Assembly (NCBI GenBank): GCA_945866155.1
Contig: CAMBGL010000064.1
Coordinates: 1-7,098 of the forward strand
Reading direction: 5' to 3'
Source: Bifidobacterium breve
Lineage (GTDB): Bacteria > Actinomycetota > Actinomycetes > Nanopelagicales > Nanopelagicaceae
DNA length: 7,098 nucleotides
Position 1 is the stretch's first letter. Every line of letters begins with the position of its first letter. The translations under genes and the position numbers were made by a program. A model generated the notes under the pieces. It searched no databases and had not been told where the DNA came from. It was given only the letters and a program-made list of their open reading frames with translations. Below are positions 1 through 6,331 of the stretch, one piece after another.

Positions 1-27
1 TAAGGCAATTACTCTTCGATTTTTCAT
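1..27 (-). CDS. 5' end of an unidentified gene running off the left edge
   Basis: Only the first nine codons lie in the window and read MKNRRVIAL. The start is an ATG at 27, preceded on the minus strand by AGGGAG (about 32-37) ending four bases before the ATG, a convincing Shine-Dalgarno sequence. The gene follows a strong terminator (107-144), so it should be its own transcription unit, with its promoter between about 40 and 106. A TATCCT or TAACCT could be the -10 box there, but neither has a clear -35 partner. The start Met-Lys-Asn-Arg-Arg followed by hydrophobic residues looks like the n-region of a signal peptide, which would fit an exported or substrate-binding lipoprotein. That is inference from nine residues; no product can be named. 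Confidence 0.6.
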
Positions 28-31
28 GAAT

Positions 32-37
32 CTCCCT
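32..37 (-). promoter_or_regulatory. Ribosome binding site of the left-edge gene
   Basis: The minus strand reads AGGGAG, then ATTC, then ATG at 27. This is close to the anti-16S consensus AGGAGG at short but acceptable spacing. It is the main evidence that the nine edge codons are a real gene start rather than chance. Confidence 0.55.
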
Positions 38-106
38 GACCACAAGGATACTGCTGTTTGCTAAGGTTATCGAGATCGGTCGGAAACAAAAATGAAGTCA
101 TAAAGT

Positions 107-144
107 AAAAAAGAAAAGCCCCCGGTGTGAAAGGCACCGAGAGC
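107..144 (-). terminator. Intrinsic terminator of tRNA-Arg
   Basis: On the minus strand a ten-pair stem (144-135 with 127-118, GCTCTCGGTG against CACCGGGGGC, two G-T pairs) closes a seven-base loop. It is followed at once by a T-rich tract TTTTCTTTTTT (117-107). It begins eight bases after the mature 3' end of the tRNA gene, so it should end the tRNA transcript. It also separates the tRNA from the next gene at 27. Confidence 0.88.
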
Positions 145-152
145 TTAACTTG

Positions 153-225
153 TGCGCGCGAAGGGATTCGAACCCCTAACCTTCTGATCCGTAGTCAGAT
201 GCTCTATCCGTTGAGCTACGCGCGC
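153..225 (-). tRNA. tRNA-Arg, anticodon ACG
   Basis: The minus strand folds into a complete 73-base cloverleaf. It has a seven-pair acceptor stem GCGCGCG/CGCGCGC with discriminator A (153), a D-arm GCTC/GAGC with GG and A20 in the loop, and an anticodon stem TCTGA/TCAGA enclosing CTACGGA (anticodon ACG). The variable loop is five bases and the T-arm AGGGG/CCCTT holds loop TTCGAAT. The anticodon reads CGU, and CGC/CGA after A34-to-inosine editing, as usual for bacterial tRNA-Arg. A20 and C35 are the known arginine identity bases. No CCA is encoded; CAA follows the discriminator, so the CCA must be added by tRNA nucleotidyltransferase. The gene has its own candidate promoter (251-279) and a strong terminator (107-144), so it looks like a single-gene transcript. 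Confidence 0.97.
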
Positions 226-250
226 ATATTTAGTTTTGTTGAGCCTGTGA

Positions 251-279
251 ATCCTACCTGCTTTTGCCTTAGAGCCCAA
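251..279 (-). promoter_or_regulatory. Candidate promoter of tRNA-Arg
   Basis: The minus strand shows TTGGGC (279-274), a 17-base spacer, and TAGGAT (256-251), resembling the -35 and -10 boxes of the housekeeping sigma factor. The mature tRNA begins 25 bases after the -10 box, leaving a short 5' leader for RNase P to remove. The promoter lies just 12 bases beyond the stop codon of the GH3 gene. No terminator hairpin is visible between that stop and the tRNA, so read-through from the GH3 gene may also contribute. Confidence 0.5.
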
Positions 280-291
280 TTTTGCCCTTAT

Positions 292-2676
292 TTATTGGAC
301 TTCTACATTCACTGCAAGGGATTCATCAAGGGCGCTAGAGGCAATCCAGATTTTCCATGAACCTGATTTGCGAACCCACCCTGATTCCCAAAAATCAAAT
401 GAATGCGCTGCAATAGAGATGCTTACTGATTTCTTTTCTCCAGCACTAGCAAATACTTTCGCAAAACCTAATAGCTTTTTATTTGTTAGATCCGATTCTG
501 GTGCACCGTAAATCTGTACAACATCTGAGCCACTTCGACTACCGCTATTTCTTACAGAAACTTCTAGGTTTAAGCCTTTATTCCATTCGTTTGAAAGTAG
601 TTCTTTCTTCCATGTTGTGTAACCAAGTCCGTACCCGAATGGAAAAGCTGGCTTATTGCCTGATTTAATCCACGCACGATATCCAATATTAGATCCTTCT
701 TTATATTCAAGAATTCCTTTTACTGGAGTTACGTCACGTACTGGAAGATCTGATTCTTTATCTGGCCATGTAGTTGGTAGTCGCCCACCAGGCTCTGCAT
801 CACCAAATAAAATATCAGCAATCGCATTACCCATCTGTTGTCCTGGAAACCATGTTAGAAGAATTGCATCGACATCGTTTTTCCATGGCATCAGAATTGG
901 TGATCCTGCATTAATCACAACAATAGTTTTCTTACTTACTGCTGCAACTGCTTTTACAAGTTCATCTTGACCTTGAGCAAGATTTAGATCTGTTCGGTCA
1001 AAACCTTCGCTCTCAATTGCAGGTGTCGTTCCAACAAAGACAATCGATACATCACTTGTTTTTGCAATTGCAACAGCCCTTTCACGCTCTTGTTGCAAAG
1101 TTCCCACAGGTGTTTTGAATCCAACATTGCATGCAATGACAGGAATATCTAAGCCACCTGTTTGAAATTCGAATACGAGCGCTGTTGCAACACCTTTTTT
1201 GAGTTCGCGATCGACACGCGCCTCTGGAGGATTGAGCACTGCGCCACCGATATCGTCAGTGTCTGGCAGCACATCAGTATCAAGAATTTTTGCTCCATCT
1301 TGAGTAATTGTTACTGGTCCTACGTAGCCCACACCAAATTGATGTTTGCCATCTTCATCCGGTGTGTAGGTAAGTGAGACCTTCAAGCTCTTTGTTCTAA
1401 ATACCCAATCAATAGCCATCCAATTGAGCTGTCCGGCAAAGCGTTCTTCGCTATGAATAAGTACGCCGTTTTCATCGAATGCTTCGATCTGCATTCCAGG
1501 TTTTTTAGTCACCGTGTTGATCGCATTACGCGCACTAAATCGAGTCAACTTGCTATCGGCTTCAACGCCCATTGCATATGAAATCTTCGCTTTACTTGCT
1601 GCGCTAATTCCAGCCAGTGGGGTAATTACTTCAACTGGAACAACTGTTGCGCTTCCGCCACCTTGTTCACGCCCGGCGGAAGCATGCCCACCAATTACTG
1701 CAATTGAAACTTCCTTAGCGATAGGTAGCGCATCGTTATTTTTGAGAAGAACTGCGCCAGCAGATGATGCTTTACGAGCAAAATCCTGAATAAATTCATC
1801 ACTGAGGTTTTCTGGTTTTGGAGCTGGGCCAAATCCACCAACGCGCTGAGCCATGAGCAATAAACGCTCAACTTTTGCATCGATTGCAGCCATAGAAACT
1901 TTGCCCTTATTTACTGCAGCTACAAGTGCTGCGCCCCACGGAGTGTATGGGCCAGGCATCGCTAAATCATTTGACGCATTTCCTGCATCCACTGTTGTGC
2001 GCACTGCTGTCCAGTCTGAAATCACAACACCATCAAATTTCCATTCACCTTTGAGTGGTTCATCAAGTAATGGATTCTCAGTCATTGTTGGCCCATTTAC
2101 TGAGTTATATGCAGACATTACTAACCATGGCTTTGATTCTTCAATCGCAATTTCAAATGCTTTGAGATAGAGCTCTCGCAGAGTTTTTTCACTAACTACC
2201 GCGTTGAGTGTGTAGCGATCAGTTTCAGAATCATTTGCAACATAATGCTTGAGCGTTGCGCCAACACCCTTTGCTTGAATTCCTTGAACAAATCCTGCAG
2301 CTAATTTTCCGCTGAGGTATGGATCTTCAGAGAAACATTCGAAGTGGCGACCACCAAGTGGTGAGCGGTGCAAATTTATTGTTGGCCCAAGCACAACATC
2401 AACACCTTTGCGTCGCGCTTCAAATGCCATAACGCGTCCGACTTCTTTTAGAAGTTCTGTATCCCATGTTGATGCAATTGCAGTAGCTGAAGGCAAACTC
2501 AGTGAAGGGTCGCGTTCGTCCCAAATTGGTCCGCGCACACCTGAAGGACCATCAGAGACAACCATGCTTCGCAAACCAATAGATGGCAGTGGTGTTGTTG
2601 ACCAAAAATCTTGTCCTGAAAGAAGTGAAACTTTTTCTTCAAGTGTTAACTTCGCAAGCATCTCTGAAATTTCCAT
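292..2676 (-). CDS. Cytoplasmic GH3 beta-glycosidase with PA14 insert (beta-glucosidase type)
   Basis: This 794-residue protein belongs to glycoside hydrolase family 3 and probably releases non-reducing terminal sugars from beta-linked oligosaccharides or glycosides. The N-terminal (beta/alpha) domain (about 1-280) carries SDGPSG with substrate-binding D42, R110 in GGRHFE, K143-H144, and SDW with the likely nucleophile D221. A second sandwich domain (about 305-370 and 525-640) holds ESEGFDR, where E557 is the likely acid/base. A PA14-like insert lies at about 375-505 (NWMAIDW, TYTPDEDGKHQFGV), as in BglI-type enzymes where PA14 shapes the active-site mouth. A C-terminal FnIII-like domain spans about 690-790. 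All catalytic residues are present and the length is typical. There is no signal peptide, so it should act on imported substrates in the cytoplasm. The ATG at 2676 is the first possible start because TAG lies in frame four codons upstream. No Shine-Dalgarno is visible, which fits leaderless expression. Sugar specificity (glucose, xylose, arabinose) cannot be settled by eye. Confidence 0.95.
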   Translation of the reverse strand: MEISEMLAKLTLEEKVSLLSGQDFWSTTPLPSIGLRSMVVSDGPSGVRGPIWDERDPSLSLPSATAIASTWDTELLKEVGRVMAFEARRKGVDVVLGPTINLHRSPLGGRHFECFSEDPYLSGKLAAGFVQGIQAKGVGATLKHYVANDSETDRYTLNAVVSEKTLRELYLKAFEIAIEESKPWLVMSAYNSVNGPTMTENPLLDEPLKGEWKFDGVVISDWTAVRTTVDAGNASNDLAMPGPYTPWGAALVAAVNKGKVSMAAIDAKVERLLLMAQRVGGFGPAPKPENLSDEFIQDFARKASSAGAVLLKNNDALPIAKEVSIAVIGGHASAGREQGGGSATVVPVEVITPLAGISAASKAKISYAMGVEADSKLTRFSARNAINTVTKKPGMQIEAFDENGVLIHSEERFAGQLNWMAIDWVFRTKSLKVSLTYTPDEDGKHQFGVGYVGPVTITQDGAKILDTDVLPDTDDIGGAVLNPPEARVDRELKKGVATALVFEFQTGGLDIPVIACNVGFKTPVGTLQQERERAVAIAKTSDVSIVFVGTTPAIESEGFDRTDLNLAQGQDELVKAVAAVSKKTIVVINAGSPILMPWKNDVDAILLTWFPGQQMGNAIADILFGDAEPGGRLPTTWPDKESDLPVRDVTPVKGILEYKEGSNIGYRAWIKSGNKPAFPFGYGLGYTTWKKELLSNEWNKGLNLEVSVRNSGSRSGSDVVQIYGAPESDLTNKKLLGFAKVFASAGEKKSVSISIAAHSFDFWESGWVRKSGSWKIWIASSALDESLAVNVEVQ

Positions 2677-2682
2677 GGAGGA

Positions 2683-2711
2683 AACCTATCAGCGTAAATA
2701 AAGCTTGCCTA
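2683..2711 (-). promoter_or_regulatory. Candidate leaderless promoter of the GH3 gene
   Basis: On the minus strand TAGGCA (2711-2706), a 17-base spacer and TAGGTT (2688-2683) resemble -35 and -10 boxes. The -10 ends only six bases before the ATG at 2676, the spacing expected if transcription starts at the A of the start codon. The bases just before the ATG (TCCTCC) are the opposite of a Shine-Dalgarno, which supports a leaderless mRNA, common in actinobacteria. The boxes sit in the 37-base gap after the reductase stop. Confidence 0.4.
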
Positions 2712-2713
2712 CT

Positions 2714-3982
2714 TTAAATCCCTGCAATCTCACATGCTTGACTGCGCTCGATGACTTTGCGACGGGGTTTGCCCGCCTTTTCGCCCTCGGCTACTTCGTG
2801 TGCGTTCAACTTCTCCCACGCGCTTTGATCTATATGTTTTTTGCCTGCTAATAATTCAGCAATATCTCCTGCATTTTTTGGCGCAGCTAATTGAGAAACT
2901 AATTTCTCCATAACCGCTGCTGCATCTGATTTATTTGTACCGATAACACCAGATGGCCCGCGCTTTGCCCAACCAACAACATAAATATTATCTTTTACAT
3001 GTCCCTCTTTATTTAGAACTTTTCCACTTTCGTATGGAACTCCATCAATTCCTGCAGCCTGATAACCGATTGCCGTAATTACTAAACCACAAGGAACTGT
3101 TACTTCTCCCTTCGGCGTTGAATAAGTAATCGATTCAACACGATCAGTGCCGTTGATAGATATAGGTGTGTGCTGAAATAAAAATTCGATAGTTCGCGCA
3201 TGACCTTTATTTTCAAGACCAGCAATAAGTAGCATCGCATCTAAATTACTCTTCACATCTTTTTCGGGCGAATCCCCTGCGCGCGCAATTGCGCCATTGA
3301 TATCACTCTTATTCATAAGAACATTTGTATGTTCCAGTTTTGGAAGTTCGCGCAGTTCTGGCGAAGTAAATGCAGCATGTTCGGCGCCGCGGCGAGCACA
3401 TATATAAACCTTACGTGCTTTGCTCTCTTTGAATATTTCAAGTGCGTGATCTGCCGTATCAGTTAGATCTAATTCACTGGGTTCAAGTGCAAGCATTCTG
3501 CCAACATCCATAGCAACATTTCCCGCACCAATGACAACTGCAGTTTCGCAATCGAGTGGCACAGAAATATTGGCAAAATCTGGATGGCCGTTATACCAAG
3601 GTACAAAGTCAGCAGCCGATAATGAGCCCAGTAAATCTTCTCCTGGAATTCCTAATGTTTTACCGATCGTAGAACCAGTTGCGATAACTACTGCATCATA
3701 TTTTTCTTGCAGCTGACCAATAGTTACATCACTACCAAGCTCAATATTTGCAAATAGGCGAAATTTCTCAGTTGTTGCAATTTTCTCAAAAACCTTAGAG
3801 ACGCTCTTAATTTTGGGGTGATCTGGTGCAACCCCTGAGCGAACAAGCCCCCATGGTGTTGGAAGCCTTTCAATCATGTCGATTGAGAATTGAAGTTCGG
3901 GTGTTTCTAAATTCTGCAGCGCTAGTGCAGCAAAGTAACCCGCAGGTCCTGCGCCAACGATTACCACTTTATAGGTAGACAC
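2714..3982 (-). CDS. fprA: FprA-type NADPH:ferredoxin/adrenodoxin reductase
   Basis: This 422-residue flavoprotein matches the adrenodoxin-reductase-like family, mycobacterial FprA being the type. Such enzymes pass electrons from NADPH through FAD to a ferredoxin, serving P450s, iron-sulfur assembly or other ferredoxin-dependent enzymes in the cytoplasm. The FAD-binding GAGPAG is at 10-15, the family signature TPWGLVRSGVAPDHPKIK at 42-59, and the NADPH-binding GAGNVAMD at 152-159. R197-R198 lie where the family binds the NADPH 2'-phosphate. The C-terminal FAD motif GWAKRGPSGVIGTNKSDA is at 337-354. It is slightly shorter than mycobacterial FprA, and no N-terminal ferredoxin domain is fused. 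The start is GTG at 3982 with GAGG five bases upstream and no closer alternative. It lies 44 bases after the dehydrogenase and 37 before the GH3 gene, so co-transcription is plausible. No ferredoxin gene is in the window, so the partner is unknown. Confidence 0.95.
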   Translation of the reverse strand: MSTYKVVIVGAGPAGYFAALALQNLETPELQFSIDMIERLPTPWGLVRSGVAPDHPKIKSVSKVFEKIATTEKFRLFANIELGSDVTIGQLQEKYDAVVIATGSTIGKTLGIPGEDLLGSLSAADFVPWYNGHPDFANISVPLDCETAVVIGAGNVAMDVGRMLALEPSELDLTDTADHALEIFKESKARKVYICARRGAEHAAFTSPELRELPKLEHTNVLMNKSDINGAIARAGDSPEKDVKSNLDAMLLIAGLENKGHARTIEFLFQHTPISINGTDRVESITYSTPKGEVTVPCGLVITAIGYQAAGIDGVPYESGKVLNKEGHVKDNIYVVGWAKRGPSGVIGTNKSDAAAVMEKLVSQLAAPKNAGDIAELLAGKKHIDQSAWEKLNAHEVAEGEKAGKPRRKVIERSQACEIAGI

Positions 3983-3987
3983 GTAAA

Positions 3988-3991
3988 CCTC
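3988..3991 (-). promoter_or_regulatory. Ribosome binding site supporting the GTG start of fprA
   Basis: The minus strand reads GAGG, five bases (TTTAC), then GTG at 3982. It supports a GTG start that places the FAD-binding beta strand (KVVIVGAGPAG) right at the N-terminus, as the family requires. The next methionine in the frame is at residue 36, past the FAD motif, so a later start would destroy the fold. Confidence 0.55.
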
Positions 3992-4026
3992 GCTTCCCTA
4001 TGGAGACAACTGCAGCATTGAGCAAA

Positions 4027-5067
4027 CTACATCGTTGAATTATCAATAACAAAGCGATAGCGCACATCACTGGCTACAACTCTGTCGAATGCTTCATTGA
4101 TATAGCTAGCTGGAATAACTTCAATTTCTGGCAAAACATTGTGTTCGCCGCAGAAATTGAGCATGTCCTGAGTTTCTTGTACTCCAGAAATGAGTGAAAG
4201 CGTGAATACGCGTTGCTTAGAAACTCCAACACTTGTAGATAATGAAACTGTAGGAGTTGGATCGGCGCCAATTACAACAAATGCTCCATCAAATTTGAGC
4301 AATTCATAATAACCAGCTGTATCTACAGTTACACTTACTGTATTTAGAATAAGATCAAAATTCTCTTTTAGTGAATCAAATGCTGCTTTATCCATCTTAT
4401 GAAATGCAAATGCACCCATTTTTAGAGCATCCTCTTTTTTCTTATCAGAGTGAGATAGAACAGTAACTTCGGCGCCCATTGCTTTAGCTAACTTCAAGCC
4501 GACGTGGCCTAATCCACCAAATCCAATAATTGCAACTTTCTTTCCTGGCCCAGCATTCCAACGCTTTAGAGGCGCCCACAAGGTAGAACCTGCACATAAC
4601 AAAGGTGCAGCAGCATCGAGTGGAAGATTTTTCGGAATAGAAACTACAAAATTATGATTGATTACAGCAGATTGTGTGTAACCGCCTTGTGTCACTGTTC
4701 CATCACGATCGGTTGATCCGTAAGTAAAGATTGCGCCGTTTTGGCAGAACTGTTCGTGGCCAGTTTTACACGGTTCACAATTTAGGCATGAATTAACTAG
4801 GCAACCAACACCAACATGATCACCGATTTTAAACTTTGTTACATTTTTTCCAACTGCCGTTACTTTTCCAGCAAGTTCATGGCCAGGAGATAGCGGATAT
4901 GTTTGCTTGCCCCATTCGCCGCGCACTGTGTGAATATCGGAGTGACAGATACCGCAAAAAAGAACATCGAATTGCACATCATCTGGACCAACGTCGCGTC
5001 GATCAACAATTGTTGCAACTAGTGGAGCGCCTTCTGAGGGCGCTGCAAATGCTTTTACTTTAGTCAT
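4027..5067 (-). CDS. Zinc-dependent alcohol dehydrogenase / aldehyde reductase (CAD, YahK/AdhC-like)
   Basis: This 346-residue medium-chain dehydrogenase interconverts alcohols and aldehydes with NAD(P)H. The catalytic zinc ligands are C41 (GICHSD), H63 with E64 (GHE) and C158 (LLCAGSTLW). The structural zinc site is C94, C97, C100 and C108. The nucleotide-binding GFGGLGHVG is at 182-190, followed after the second strand by SHSDKKK (205-211), whose serine and lysines suggest NADPH preference, as in cinnamyl-alcohol-dehydrogenase-type enzymes. The order GICHSD, GHE, four-cysteine lobe, CAG and GGLGHVG is that of the YahK/AdhC branch, and the length is normal. These enzymes are usually broad aldehyde reductases, so the physiological substrate is unknown. 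The ATG at 5067 is preceded by GGGAG with a five-base gap. It is the first gene of a possible three-gene unit with fprA and the GH3 gene. Confidence 0.94.
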   Translation of the reverse strand: MTKVKAFAAPSEGAPLVATIVDRRDVGPDDVQFDVLFCGICHSDIHTVRGEWGKQTYPLSPGHELAGKVTAVGKNVTKFKIGDHVGVGCLVNSCLNCEPCKTGHEQFCQNGAIFTYGSTDRDGTVTQGGYTQSAVINHNFVVSIPKNLPLDAAAPLLCAGSTLWAPLKRWNAGPGKKVAIIGFGGLGHVGLKLAKAMGAEVTVLSHSDKKKEDALKMGAFAFHKMDKAAFDSLKENFDLILNTVSVTVDTAGYYELLKFDGAFVVIGADPTPTVSLSTSVGVSKQRVFTLSLISGVQETQDMLNFCGEHNVLPEIEVIPASYINEAFDRVVASDVRYRFVIDNSTM

Positions 5068-5072
5068 TGTGG

Positions 5073-5077
5073 CTCCC
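5073..5077 (-). promoter_or_regulatory. Ribosome binding site of the alcohol dehydrogenase
   Basis: GGGAG on the minus strand lies five bases before the ATG at 5067 (GGGAG-CCACA-ATG). It fixes the start at the conserved N-terminus (MTKVKAFAAP). Confidence 0.6.
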
Positions 5078-5124
5078 GTATCCTTGAAAAATCTATTTAT
5101 GAGAAATGGACTAATCTAAGAATA

Positions 5125-5153
5125 TATGTATTCCTAGCGATTTCTAAATTCAA
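5125..5153 (-). promoter_or_regulatory. Candidate promoter upstream of the alcohol dehydrogenase
   Basis: The 139-base gap 5068-5206 is the longest in the window. Within it the minus strand has TTGAAT (5153-5148), 17 bases, then TACATA (5130-5125), a fair -35/-10 pair giving a leader of roughly 50 bases. An overlapping alternative -10 (TATATT or TATTCT) lies slightly downstream. No hairpin with a T-tract follows the stop at 5207, so transcription from the surface-protein genes might also run through. Confidence 0.35.
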
Positions 5154-5206
5154 AGGCAGGGTTTGTCATTTCCACTCCCGAATGTATCGCTGCTCCTCAG
5201 GGATAA

Positions 5207-6331
5207 CTAGCGTCGAATAAGCAGGGTTGGGCTTATCTTTTCTCCTAGACCCTTAATCGTAGCCACGTCACGGCTTTCTTCTAAGGGAGAAAGGGTAATT
5301 TTCAAAGGGCTACCCTCGCGTTTCCCTGCAATATATTTTTCAATCATAGATGACAACTTCTTTACATTGGCATCATTGCTTTTCGACTTTGAATACTCAA
5401 TCAATAATTTCATCGCCGTCCCAGGTGTTGTCTGAAGAATAAAACGATCAAGTGAGGCCGATAAAGACTTATCTATTACAGGATTCCTGAGTGAAGTAGC
5501 TGCAGTGAGTTTGACAATTCTTGGGGTGGGGATTGAAAACTTTGAAAGTACTGGGGTCGAAAGTTTTCCGTTTCCATCTATTGCTTGAATCTCCAATGTA
5601 TACGCACCTGGGCTAAGTTCTTCTAAATTAATTGACGTAGTCTCAGTTGTAAATGATTTCTTACCTTGTGGGGTAACCAAATTTATAGAGTAGGAGAGCG
5701 CCGCCGAATTAGGAGCCCAAGAAAACTTGTACGTTGATAAACCAATCGATGGTGCAAGAGCCGCCTTGACTCCAGTGACTTTCCTGAGGGTTACATTCCC
5801 TGGTGTCTTCATTGTTGTATCGTTTATTGTTTTTTCGCGATCTGGTTTGAAACTATTTGTTAGGGCAGCAGTGGGTGAAGGTCGGGGAGTTGCTGTTGGA
5901 GACGGTGTTGCCGTTTGAGATGGTGTCGCCGTTGGATCCGGAGAAGGCGTGGAGATAACGGACTTATCTGGTTCAGGTAGAGCAGTGATTGAAATTGTGG
6001 GCGAGGTTGCATCTAAGTACTTTCCAGATGCCAAGCGTGTAACTGAAAAACTACAATTGCCAGGGAAATTTGCAGTAACAATACCCGTTACAGTGATTGA
6101 ACAGAAGCCATTAGATAAATTGTTCAAACTATAGTTTCCTGTGCCATCGCCCCCGCTATACGTCAACGTGGTACTCGTCCCTATTGTTAGTGATACCTCA
6201 TCGGAAGTTAATGTGACAGGCGTTGACATAGGAACTAAAACCCCAAAATAGGTATCACCTTTAGCTTGATTTGGTATAAACGGGAGTAGGCCTAGAGTGA
6301 GTACGACAATAAAAAGTATTACCTTCTTCAT
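5207..6331 (-). CDS. Secreted multidomain protein: Big-like domain, P/S/T linker, FnIII-like domain, unknown C-terminus
   Basis: The product is not recognised by name. Its 374 residues begin with a signal peptide (MKK, hydrophobic 4-19, likely cleavage after AKG at 25). Residues 37-117 form a Big-like beta domain with two cysteines (C77, C93) in the pattern CSIT-VTA-G-CSF followed by KYLDATS. This resembles Ig-like repeats of bacterial surface proteins, where the cysteines probably form a disulfide. Residues about 128-157 are a Pro/Ser/Thr linker built on PSxTAT. Residues about 186-269 look FnIII- or Ig-like, ending PGAYTLEIQAIDGNGK. The last 105 residues (270-374) form a charged mixed domain ending LLIRR that I cannot assign. 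No LPXTG signal or C-terminal membrane helix is present, so it is probably released or held by its partner. The ATG directly follows the TAA of the preceding gene, with GGAAG six bases upstream inside that gene, indicating translational coupling. An adhesive or matrix role is inference. Confidence 0.85.
   Translation of the reverse strand: MKKVILFIVVLTLGLLPFIPNQAKGDTYFGVLVPMSTPVTLTSDEVSLTIGTSTTLTYSGGDGTGNYSLNNLSNGFCSITVTGIVTANFPGNCSFSVTRLASGKYLDATSPTISITALPEPDKSVISTPSPDPTATPSQTATPSPTATPRPSPTAALTNSFKPDREKTINDTTMKTPGNVTLRKVTGVKAALAPSIGLSTYKFSWAPNSAALSYSINLVTPQGKKSFTTETTSINLEELSPGAYTLEIQAIDGNGKLSTPVLSKFSIPTPRIVKLTAATSLRNPVIDKSLSASLDRFILQTTPGTAMKLLIEYSKSKSNDANVKKLSSMIEKYIAGKREGSPLKITLSPLEESRDVATIKGLGEKISPTLLIRR
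5889..5942 (-). repeat. Three 18-base tandem units encoding the PSxTAT linker
   Basis: Three consecutive degenerate 18-base units (5889-5906, 5907-5924, 5925-5942) share a plus-strand pattern of about GTYGCYGTTKGAKMCGGT. They encode six-residue units of the proline/threonine linker (PSPTAT, PSQTAT, and a PDPTAT-like copy). A further degenerate copy lies at 5871-5888. The unit length preserves the frame, so copy number could vary without breaking the protein. The function is probably an extended spacer between domains, perhaps glycosylated as similar actinobacterial P/T linkers can be. Confidence 0.7.

Noticed and set aside
226..291. Possible terminator for the GH3 gene before the tRNA
   Set aside because: No self-complementary stem followed by T residues is visible. 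The GGGCTC and GGCTC copies are direct, not inverted.
127..360. A 77-codon plus-strand open frame across the tRNA region
   Set aside because: It reads through the antisense of tRNA-Arg and its terminator and into the end of the GH3 gene. The CAREGIRTPN-like peptide is the familiar false translation of a tRNA T-arm.
656..970. Plus-strand open frames inside the GH3 gene (including 1514-1789, 1853-2170 and 2408-2701)
   Set aside because: They are antisense shadows of a full-length, well-conserved GH3 gene, with no ribosome binding sites or recognisable products.
3983..4026. Possible separate promoter for fprA (TTGCTC-N17-CATAGG)
   Set aside because: The -10 candidate matches the consensus poorly. 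The ribosome binding site explains expression from a shared transcript equally well.
4074..4271. A 65-codon minus-strand open frame inside the alcohol dehydrogenase
   Set aside because: It is an out-of-frame reading of the dehydrogenase coding sequence, whose own frame is intact and conserved to its end.
5160..5206. Possible terminator after the secreted protein (CCTGA against TCGGG)
   Set aside because: The stem is about five pairs with a long loop and no following T-tract, so it does not qualify as an intrinsic terminator.
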